Part shown: one piece after another, positions 36,001 through 48,000 of the stretch
How positions within the stretch are numbered: the first letter of the stretch is position 1
Layout: each line of letters opens with the position of its first letter
NCBI GenBank assembly: GCA_947652605.1
Contig: OX393582.1
Location: 14,532,544-14,596,543 of the forward strand
Direction: 5' to 3'
DNA: 64,000 nucleotides
Source of the DNA: Elmis aenea
Lineage: Eukaryota > Arthropoda > Insecta > Coleoptera > Elmidae
Notes under the pieces: generated by a model
Database searches by the model: none
What the model was told of the DNA's origin: nothing
The model's input: the letters and a program-made list of their open reading frames with translations, nothing else
Program-made: the position numbers and the translations under genes

Positions 36001-39000
36001 ATCGCACTCCTACAAAATTGACTAATAAATTACCATCAAGGCACTAGATGGCTTAAAGTTAGAGTGTCAAAACTGACATCAATGCACTCTGACACAAGCG
36101 AAAATTAAAATTATAATCAAAAAGGGTAGTCCGGTGGTCGTCTTTCATTACGTGTGAGAATCGTGGCGCGGGCAAGCTAGCTTGATGACCTAAAGCTGCT
36201 GTCAACCCTGCTGCTCTTTCTAATTATTCTCAAACACGCACTGACCTCGTTGGTAGTGACGCTTTTATTGTTTCCTGAGAGACATCGGACTACCCAATGT
36301 AGTAAAAAAATGCAATTTACTTATATACATACACACAGAAACTATTTAGTTGCGAGAGGCAGAAATAATTTGTTTTATAAATAGTCGCATGCAGGCAAAT
36401 TTTCACTTTTCATTGTACATTCATACTCGATGGTTGATATTAAAACAAACTGTAAAATAATTTTTAAAATTGTTAATAATAAAAAGACGAAATTTGTGAT
36501 AGGTACACCTTGTTGTAGTTACTTTTGCATTAAGACGTTATTTAAGAAATAATTTGTATATTGATATATCTGGGTTACACAAATATTTTTTTTAAAGAAA
36601 CAGATTTGAGCTATCGTACTATCGAGAATATTACTTGTTATACGCCCGCCATTGAAAGACTGATTTCCTAACTGTCAACTCGTGACAGCAACTTGACGTT
36701 TGCCGATGAACATGCGAAAAAAAAATCATTGCCGCTCTAGAGCGAAAAGTAAGTTTCTACGAATGGATAGATTGAATGAATAAACTTCCCGAAGTGAGGG
36801 TAATCAGTGGTTATTTCACGCAGTAAACTTTAGGCTTGGTAAAAACCACCCCAAAACGCCTGTACTGCGTTGAGTTTTGTGGCAAGAAGCTGTAGTCTCG
36901 GACGGTGAAGTGTCGAGTTACGCTCCTGGATCATCCAAGCCGTTCCTTCGACATTGCTTCAGCGGATTCTTCAGTTAAATTTAGGATAAGTGTTTTCTTG
37001 CTGGACCAGCGCCTTAGAGGCTTGCTGTAAATTATTCTTATTAGTCGTAATTAACTGAACTACGTTACCGACAAGATTGTTTTTTTCTTCTTTTTATAAA
37101 TATTTACTTATAGGTGCCGACCTATACGAAAATAGAGTGGTAAAATTCACAAACTCTCCGGTTTTTGAGGGCCCAAAAACACAGGAGGAAAAACAATTAT
37201 AATTTTATTTGAAATATAAAACTTTTTCAAACAAAAACGATTTTTTTTTTAAGTTTATATATAAAAAAATTATAGGGTGGCGAAAATGTATTGGCCAACA
37301 GGCGGCAAAATCATAAATCCGCCACTGTGGATCGAGTAGTGATGGTGATATATTTATGATAATAATAAGAACGTTCGTTATTGTATTAGTTTCGATATCG
37401 AAGAAATAAAATCTCTGGATTTACTGGAACGGTATCTTTATTTTTTTACGTTTTTAATCCGACATTTCGCTGAAGAAACTCATGAAATTATGAGCGAAAC
37501 GTCAGATTAAAAACGTAAAAAATAAAGATACCGTTCCAGTTAATCCAGAGTTTTTATTTCTTTGATATCGAAACTAGTGGTATATTTGCTTCGTCAAATC
37601 TCTGGGAACTTTTACAAAATGGTACTCTTGAAACACTTGATGTACCAGAAGATAAACCTCCTACAGGAACTAAACAATCAGCACCCTTTGTTATCGTTGA
37701 TCCAGCATTGCTATTGAAGAAATACATTATAAATGATAAGGCCATATCCTACACTACAAATTGAAAATAAAATCGAAAGAAGAAATTTTTATTAAAGACT
37801 TTAGTCGATGACGAAGCTTATGATCGCACTCCTACAAAATTGACTAATAAATTACCATCAAGGCACTAGATGGCTTAAAGTTAGAGTGTCAAAACTGACA
37901 TCAATGCACTCTGACACAAGCGAAAATTAAAATTATAATCAAAAAGGGTAGTCCGGTGGTCGTCTTTCATTACGTGTGAGAATCGTGGCGCGGGCAAGCT
38001 AGCTTGATGACCTAAAGCTGCTGTCAACCCTGCTGCTCTTTCTAATTATTATTCTCAAACACGCACTGACCTCGTTGGTAGTGACGCTTTTATTGTTTCC
38101 TGAGAGACATCGGACTACCCAATGTAGTAAAAAATGCAGTTTACTTATATACATACACACAAAAACTATTTAGTTACGAGAGGTAGAAATAATTTGTTTT
38201 ATAAATAGTCGCATGTAGACAAATTTTCACTTTTCAGTGTACATTCATACTCAATGCTTGATATTAAAACAAACTGTAAAATGATTTTTTTTAAATCGTT
38301 TATTTTCTCTCTAAAACTGGATAATTATGTTTTTCCAAAAAACACGAAATTAGTGATACACCTTGCTGTAGTTACAAATAAAGAGGTTATTAAAAAATTA
38401 GTGTTTGTGCGCATAAAAGGTTGAAAAACCGTTCCAGAGCACCTCCAGAGGCGTTCAAGTTAACCTCATTTTTGTAACTGACGGTTGTCAACTCGACGTA
38501 AATGACGTCTGTCAAAATGACGTTTTATGCAAGTGCTTGAGTGATTATGACATACTCGGTTTACTACATGACATGAACAACCACAGCGTTCTTTAAAAAA
38601 AAAATCAGTTTGTCAAAAAGTATCACTTTTTTTATTTAAATTCGAGAGATTTGAAACATCGACATTTTATCAAGAAAAGTAAACTCTATAACACTTTTAT
38701 GCCAAAAATTGTTGACTGCGATTTACAAAACGGTACCAATAAAATTAATAACAGATCAATCACTATAGAATGTTTTACAAAAAATAGGGAAAGCCAAATT
38801 TTAAAATTTATCTTGATTAATGAAATTTGCAAATAGTTGAATACGAATAATCTAGTTTCAACTGTTTTCATTTTAGGAAATTTACGTTTGTAATAATAAA
38901 AATATTTTTGTTACAGTTTGTGAAGGATATTCCACTGGCATGGCGCCTAATCTAGCCCTGCAAATATTAGGAGGTGAAAATGCGAATTTGGGCGAATTTC

Positions 39001-42000
39001 CACACATGGTAAGTAAGTTAGCTTTATTTAGCAATTGCTATTACATTGTAACATAATTTACATAGGTAATAGTAAATATAATAAAAATAAAAATAGAATG
39101 AAATAAAATAAAAATCTAAAAATCTTCTAAATTCTAAGTATCTAAGATAACAGTTTAATAGCGTTCTAATACGTACTCCTTAATTAATTTAATACCCTTC
39201 TTATAATTATTACATATTTTGACTTGATGCGGCATATTATTAAATATTTTAAAACCTTGATAAAATAATGAACGAGCAGTTTGACTTTTAGTACATTTCT
39301 CTATAAAGAAATCAAGTCTATTTCTAGTTTTATAACTGTGTATCTCATGGACTAATTTTACATTTTCATACAGATATTTTGGTGTTTTTTGTAGTTTAAT
39401 TTTTAAAACTAGCTCTAATGTTCTAAATATTATTCTCTGATTAATACTCATAAATTGAAGTGTATTTAACATAACCTTGATAGGGGAAAGAATTGAACAC
39501 TTTAAAATAGTGCGCATGGCGCGATTTTGCAATTTCTGTAATTATTGTTGAAGTTCATTTTTATTTAAATTAATAAGTAATGAAGCGCAAAACTCAAAAT
39601 GAGGAGCTATTGTTGTTTTATACAGTAAAACTCTAGGGTACAAACTCATGTGTTTGCTACATCTTTTAAAGAGAAAAATCTTTTTGGAAATTTTGTTCAT
39701 CATGTATTTTGTGTGTAACTTAAACGTTAAATTTTCATCTAATATAAGACCAAGGTATTTAATTTCGGTTACTCTTTCTAAATTAGTGTTGTTAATTTTT
39801 ACATCCAGATTAGCATTATAAATATTTGTTTTATAGATAATGTGTTTAGTTCCCAAAATCATGAATTTGGATTTATCAACATTAATACATAAATTATTAT
39901 CGCATAGCCATTTATAAATATTACTTAGATCTAAATTCATCTTATCTACTAATTCACTTGTTTTAAATCCACTAACAAACAACATTGTATCGTCCGCAAA
40001 CATTTTTATTTCACAATGTTTGGCGTATTTAACCATATCGTTTATATAAACAACAAAAAGCAGAGGACCCAGAACGGTTCCTTGTGGTACACCATGTGTG
40101 GTTTTTAAACAAGATGATAAAGTTCTATTATATTTAACTTTTTGATGTCTATTTTGTAAGTATGATTTAAACCAAGACAATGCTACCTCACTTGTCCCTA
40201 TTTTTTCTAATTTTTTATTAATAATTCTCTATTGATCGTCTCAAAGGCTCTACGAAAATCCAAAAATACGGCTAGTGTTATTTCACCATTTTCCATATTT
40301 CTAAACCACAAATCACAAATATTCTGAAGCACTGTTTCACAAGAATGTCCACTGCGAAAACCCGACTGGTTATCCACTATCAAATCATTAATCTGTAAAT
40401 ATTCTAGGATTTGCCTTTTAACAATTAGCTCTAAAACTTTTTCGTAAACGGGCACTGTATTGATTGGTCTAAAGTTTTGACATAATTTAGTGTTAGGTAC
40501 TTTCTGAATAGGTATAATAGTTGATGTTTTCCAGTTTTCTGGGAAGATCCTTTTTCTCAGCGACAAGTTAATTATGCCTAATAACCTATTCCCTATTACA
40601 CACATTGAATCTTTAAATACTTTAGATGATATTCCTTCCTCATTTGGTCCTGTAATAGATAGACTTTTGATAACTTGGTTTAATTCTGCCATGTCTATGG
40701 GTTGAAATTTCGAAAAGTTATAGTAGTAGTTTATTTTATTAATAACATTATTATGATTTTTATGATGGTCAATACCTTCTACGATTTCATCAATACAAAT
40801 TTGAGATCTCCACTTTATAGATATGAGATAATGTTTTCCTAAGCATATTTCTTTGCCAGGTATAAAAATAATTATTTTGACAGTATGGCTCACATCTTTA
40901 CTTTCTTAAATTGTGTATGCAAATCTAATCTTAAATCCTCAATTTGCCTAATAACTGTCTCTGAATGTAAACTTATATCAAAAATTGTTTTTACCGTGTT
41001 TAGATTTGCCCCTTCAAACATTGGTAAAACACGGTTTTAGTAAATTCGCCGTCATGTAAGTGTCTACGTTTATGCGCAATCGTTTTACAACATAAAAACC
41101 AGCTCTAAACCTGGAACATGTGATTTGAATGGTGTTTTTTAGTGTTTAGTTGATTAATCAAAGTCTTTTTAGCTGAAAACAATATATCCCAAACTCACAA
41201 TTTTAATAAAAAATAACCTGATTTCTATTAGTGTTTGTGGACCTTAAAAAAATCTTTCTCGGGCCGGATTTCGCCTGCGATCCATAGTTTGGGGACCCCT
41301 TTTCTACAGTATCGTACATTTCGGCAATTCTACATTAAACTACAAACTGTATGCTTTTAGCTATAAGTTGTATATGCAAATTTGACAAATTTAATCATGA
41401 AAACCTCTAAATTTCGATTTTGGTTGTTATTTACTACGGCTTTTATTGTTTTTACGTGGTCACGGCATATTTTCTTTTATAGTTGGTGTAGGTTGCGGAT
41501 GTACACAAACAGGTAATGACATCATTGGAGTTACTGTTACTATAATTTAGTTACCAGTCTTTGCACGCGATTTTACTTTGTTTACCCATATTTTCCTTGT
41601 ACCCGTGAGATGATTGTGTTTTATTTATTGTAACGTGACGTATCTATTTTTTTTTTTGAGTCACTAGCACTAGAGGAATGTTATTAATTTTATTTATTAA
41701 GTCCTAAGTCGTTCTACTATTACGTGTAGGACTGCTGAGTTGTGTTAACCTTTTACGACGTTTTTCTTTCCTGTGCTAACTTTTTTATCTCTTCCCATTT
41801 GATGTTTTTACCCATTGCTGCTTTTTAACTTCGTCTTGTCAGGTTTTTCTCGGTCTACCTCTTTTGTTTTTTTCCTGTGATCTTGCTTCATAGGTTTTTT
41901 TTTTTTTTTTTTTCATGTGATCTTGCTTCATAGGCTTTTCTGGCTAACTTTTCTTGTTTCATTCTGTAAATCTGACCCAACCAACCCAACTGTTTTTCTT

Positions 42001-45000
42001 GTATTTTTGTTTCAACTGATTTCATCTTCAATTGTTCTCTATATTATGTTTCATTTCTGATTCTATCTTCTTTAGTTCCTCCTTCAATTTTTCGTAGAAT
42101 CTCATTTCTGTTGCGCCTACATGGCTACTATTTCTGTTTGAGAGTGTCCACGTTTCACTTCCGTGTAGAAGTGTTGGAGTTACTACTTCTACCAGTTCTA
42201 CATTTTCCTTTTGGGATTGGTTTATTTCCAAAAACTGTAGTTTTTTCTTAAGCTGTTAAATATTCTTCCAACTTTTTCTGTTCTTACCAATCTTAATTTT
42301 TTGAGTTTTGATTTAGGATTCGGAGTTTATTCGACCACATTTTCACCAGAAAAAAAAACATTTACTGCACAGGGTGGACCAAATTCGAATGTTTTACGGG
42401 GTATCTCGGTTACGGTAATAGCGAAAATGTAATATCGGTCTTTTGGGCTATTTTTTTGAGAAAAGAACGCCTATGCAATTAGATTTTTAATATCGCTTTC
42501 CATTTTGGACTACAGACGTTAAATGAAATTTTATGATTGAAAATTTACTATTACTTCGTTATTTATCGGGTGATCAACAATGACTGATGCCCGCTATATT
42601 CAGACCGAAAATAAAATAACCAAATTTTAGTTGGTATCTCAGTTTAAAACTAGGATATCAGTGGCGTAGTATTATTGACGTTTCTGTGACGTTCAGGTTG
42701 GTTTAGGTTGACCTGTCATTTCATGTACGGTTAGTAGCTTTTCGTTTTAATTTGCATCTTTTCGTAAAAATCAGTTATAAGTTTTTCGTTTTCTGTGCGT
42801 TCAGGTTGTTCTGTCATTTCGTGTGTGAACAATATTTACATTATGTATGCATATTAATATAGGAACTGATTTAAGGTAACCTCACTTAATTGTTTTTATG
42901 AAGCTAATTCTTTTAAACAAAGAGCTTTGCAAATCTTTTTGTCAGTAAAAACTGTAGCTGTCGTATTTAAATGGAGAATATTATTACCCGTTCTGTCAAT
43001 ACAAACTTTTTTCCTACGCCACTGGTTTTCCCCTATGGGTAACCATCCGTTCGAACAAAGTTCCTAACACCCTTGGCATCAATCATTTTCGATCACCCGA
43101 ATTAAAATAGAACAAAATATTACTTAGGTATCATATACAAATTTTTATGCTTAATTTAAAATAAAATATTTTTTTTTAGTGATCTTGACTTTTGAGATAT
43201 GAAGTAAACTTTAAATAAAAAGATAACTTTTTTAGCTTTTCAAAAATATATAGTTTTATATATGTATATTTGTTCCAAAAAATAACCCAGATATGGCTAA
43301 TTTTGTAAAAAATTCCTTATCAAGTTTACTTCATATCTCAAAAGTTAAGGTTGCTAAAAAAATTTAATTTTGTTTGAAAATTAAGCAGAAAAATCTGTAT
43401 AGAAAACCTTCATAACATTTTGATCTACATATTTTAGTAGATAAAGAAATTTTAGTATATTTTCAAAAATGACTAAATTTAATTTTTGTCTGTAGTGCCA
43501 AAATGGAAATAACAAATCTGATTGTATGGGCCAGTGGTTTCCAACCTTTTTGTACCTCCGCCCCCCTTTTTCATAAAAAAAAAATTGCGCCCCTCTCACT
43601 TTTCGTATCAATCTAATTTCATAAATACGGTTCTGATATAATAATTATTTAATGGGCTACAAAACAATATACCATATTCTGTATGAATAAAGTTCTTATT
43701 GTTTGTTTGTACTCAAAAATGACATTTTGGTAACAGCTGCGCGCCCCCCTTGTAATAGTCTCGCGCCCCCCTAGGGGGGCGCGCCCCACAGGTTGGAAAC
43801 CACTGGCTATAGGCGTTCTATTCTCAAAAAAATAACCTAAGAGACCGATATCAGATTTTTGCTAACTATTACAGTAACCGAGATACCCCGTTAAACATTG
43901 GAATTCGGTCCAGCCTGTATAGTTAAATACAGTATACAGGGTGTCCCAGCCAAGACGAATTATTCGATAGCTCTGTTATTAGTAATAATATTAAAAAAAG
44001 TTAAATATAAAAGTTGTTTGTAATCATTTACTACATAACCTAAAATTATTTTCAACTATACACAGTGTTTTGTTTTTGCGCTCTGATACCAAACATTGTT
44101 TTTTTTATATGGAACACCCTGTATATTTTGTAATTTTTGGATGTAAAATTAAATTCTCTTTCAAAAATATTATAGGTTGTTTATGTCTAAAATGAACCGT
44201 TTTTGAGTTATTAACGTTTTTTTGAAAATTTTGACAGATGCAGACCTTTATAAAAATATTTATATTTATTAACATAACAACACCAGAGCAATTTACTCTC
44301 GTAATTTATTAGACAATAGTGTCATAGTGGTTGTTGATTGGTTAAACTTTTAAAATAATATACAACTTGTTTTGAATTTTCAAAGGCTACTACCGATATT
44401 TTAGGTAAAATACTCGCAAATAATCATAAGAAACGAAATAACTTCAAAAATATTATATTTAGACAAAAAACATGCTTAACAACTTTGAAAGATAATTAGA
44501 TTTTCTACAAGAAAATGTAAAAATACATAGGGTGTTCCATTTAAAAAAAAATTACTTACATGCGTTTAAAGTTTAGCGAAATGGACCGAGTAAAACGAAC
44601 ACCCTGTATATTATTTTAAAAGTTTAACCAGTCAACAATCACTATGACACTATCGTCTAATAAATTACGAGAGTAAATTGCTCTGGTGTTGTTATGTTAA
44701 TAAATATAAATATTTTTATAAAGGTCTGCATCTGTCAAAATTTTCAAAAAAACGTTAATAACTCAAAAACGGTTCATTTTAGACATAAACAACCTATAAT
44801 ATTTTTGAAAGAGAATTTAATTTTACATCCAAAAATTACAAAATATACAGGGTGTTTCATATAAAAAAACAATGTTTGGTATCAGAGCGCAAAAACAAAA
44901 CACTGTGTATAGTTGAAAATAATTTTAGGTTATGTAGTAAATGATTACAAACAACTTTTATATTTAACTTTTTTTAATATTATTACTAATAACAGAGCTA

Positions 45001-48000
45001 TCGAATAATTCGTCTTGGCTGGGACACCCTGTATAAATATTATACTTACTCTCAGGAAATCTAGAAACTTCATCACCAAATAATTTCTAATTTGTATTAA
45101 AAACTGCTTTATAAGCAAATTCATCTCTTTTGTTTTAACTACTAGCTTTTGTTCTCTTTGCTATGGAAATCGTTAGTTTAATTTTCTTGCTATTGTTTTT
45201 TTCTTGCTTATTTTTCAATGAATAATAAAAATCAGTCTTGTTGTTGTATCATGTTGTAAAACGTTAAAATGAACATAAAGTGCAATTAGTATTAAGTCTA
45301 ATAGTCACCTAGTCATGACAGTTTTTCATAATTACATTTTATAGGCTGCCCTAGGATACGACGATGACGCTACTGGATCAAATATGCGATGGAAATGTGG
45401 AGGATCTTTAATCAGCAACCGTTATATTTTGACAGCCGCACATTGCATTATCCAATTAGACGGGTAAGAACCATTTACCATTTACACTTTTTAGTTACAA
45501 GTAAATAGATAAATTAAGTAATTCCCAAAGAGATGCTTAAACTCGAATTTTGATCACTCTGTATATAAAACTTTAAAGAAATTTTTTAGTAATTATTTCG
45601 AGTCTGCTTTAATAATGTAATCCTTAAATATAAAACAAGCAATTTATTCCTGAAAATTATCATTTAAAAGATGTTTGACAACGAAGGAAACATGAATAAT
45701 ATAATGAAAAATCGCAGTGATAGTCATGTAATCCGTAAATGAGTTTAAATTTTTTTTTGTCAACACCACAGTTGTCAACATTCCAGTTAATGCGCCTTAT
45801 TTTTGAGATAACGACACTTAAAAAACATAAATTTATGAAGAGATTTAAATTTTGTTATTTATATAAGTAAAAATAAGTAAAAAACGTGAAAATGGATAAG
45901 TAAATATTACTTAAAGTTAAAAGCAAATTAAAATGTTTTTTTTTATCATGTTGTACCTAAAATCCATATATCCTGTAACGCTAATCATAGGTACATACAA
46001 ACTGTCTGTCGAAAGCAAATATGGAAAAATCCGTCGTTTTATCAGTCATTTCACCATCTTTTGTTCAATGGATACAAAGTTAAAACATATTTGACTATCT
46101 CGTTGAACATTTTAGTCATTTGGTTAAATCCTTACGTACAACCAGGCGTTTGATAATATTACTGAATACATCCAGGCATTTAGTAAAAGTAAAACGTTGG
46201 TCAGGTAAATAGATATGAAAAACGGGTGATTTATCGTTTTATCGTTCCTTATTGTTAGATCAAATTTAAGCCATTATGTTTGCACACATCTTCAGTCGCA
46301 CTCTGTTTAGGACAATCAGTAGGTCAGATTAAGTCAGTTAAAAGTTTTTTATATTTATTTAGTCATTAGTCCTTCTACTGTTAGGTGTAGGACTGTTGAG
46401 TTGTGTTGTGCTGACTTTTTTCCAAGTTTTTCTGTCTTGTGCTAGCCTTTTTATGTCTTTCCATTTGATGTTTCTATCCGTTGCTGTTTTTTTAACTACG
46501 TCGTGCCAGGTTTTTCTCGGTCTACCACTTTTGTTTTTTCCCTGTGATCTTGCTTCATATGCTTTTCTGGTTAACCTTTCTTCTATCATCCTATAAATGT
46601 GCCCCTACCATCCCAGCTGCCTTTTTTGTATTTTTGTTTTAACTGATTTTATCTTTAATTATTCTCTATATGTTTCTGATTCTATCTTTTTTTGTTTTTC
46701 CTTGGATTTTTCTTAGGAATCTCATTCCTGCTGCATTCACTCGCTAATATTTTTATTTGTGAGTGTCCATGTTTCACTTCCGTATAAAAGTGCCGGAGTT
46801 ACTACCTTTTTGACCACTTTCACTTTTGTTCGTTTTGGAACTTCTCTTTTTCCAAAAAATGTTGTTCTTAAACTGTTAAATATTCTTCCCACATTTCCTG
46901 TCTTTCTCTCTTATTTCCTTGTCCATTCCTCCATTTTTCTCTATGATCACTCCTAAATATTTAAAGCTTTCTACCTGTTTCAACCTGAGCCTATTAAAAG
47001 TGATGTTATGCATTTTGTTCTCTTTTGTAACGATCATAGTTTTAGTTTCTTCGGTATATATTTTCATATTAATTTTTTCCAATTCCAGATTTAGAGTTTT
47101 TAAGTTATGTTGCAGATTCTTTTCTGTTTCCGCGACTAAGACCATGTCGTTTGCGAACATTAGCTCCGTTATGTTTATTTTTTCCATTTTCCAGTTGCCT
47201 AGGTGAAACGGTTTCATTTTTTGTTTAACTTCTTTAATTACCCCATCTTTAACTACTGAGAATAATAATGGACTGACCACGCATCCTTGTTTTAAGACCT
47301 CTTTTTTTTCAAACTCTTCCGATTCTTCATTTTGTGTTCTTACAATATTTACTGTTTATTCGTACATCGCTTTTATTATGTCGTTTGTTTATATTTCTAT
47401 TCCCTTCGTTCTTAGGCCCCTCCATACGTCTTTTCTTTTGATTTTATTGATTGCTTTTTCCAAGTCTATAAAACATAAATGTATTTCCTTGTTTTTTGTT
47501 AAGCTCTTTTCTATTGTTTGTCTTAATATAAAGACTGGGTCTTGCGTACTCCTTCCTCTTCTGAAACTTTTATAACGCTGTTTAAACAGTGACAATCGTT
47601 ACAAAATAAGTGTCAGCGGTGGCAATGTCTAAAAGTTTCTCTAATAACAAGGGACGCTAAAATGATATATTACCAACCCAAGAATAGTACAAATTAAAAT
47701 ATTCATTTACCCGACCAATATTTTACTAAATGCCTGGAAATATTGAGTCATATTATCAAAGCCTGGTTGTAGGAGCATTTAACTATATCACATATTCAGG
47801 CAGATAGTCAAATATGTTTAACTTGCTTTCCATTAGACAAAACTTAGTCAAAAGACCAGACATTTGATTAAAAGGTGGATTTTGCCAGATATAAAACCCG
47901 GAAACCGGTTGTTACGTTATTATTGTCCGATTGGGAGTTATGTCCCATGAGTAGTAGTTTCAGCTTATTTTAGTAGCTCCACTGACCAGTCTTTTTCCAC

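Larger units (their letters stand above)
33620..38480 (+). repeat. Tandem amplification: 1.82-kb unit, two full copies and a partial third
   Basis: CATCAATGCACTCTGACACAAGC recurs near 33647, 36070 and 37892. The two later intervals differ by 1,822 bp, and the Harbinger frame at 35755 and 37577 shows the same offset. The first unit is longer because 34405-34992 is directly duplicated at 34993-35580 (588-bp offset). The third copy diverges after about 38290. Each unit carries a segment bounded by GGGTAGTCCGGTG and CATCGGACTACCC (about 185 bp inverted pair), a hairpin element and a Harbinger transposase piece. The whole block sits in the CLIP protease intron between 30071 and 38917. Confidence 0.85.

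Noticed and set aside
35732..37745. Minus-strand 63-codon ORFs repeated at 1,822-bp distance
   Set aside because: The + strand of the same DNA reads as Harbinger transposase; the minus frame is its shadow.
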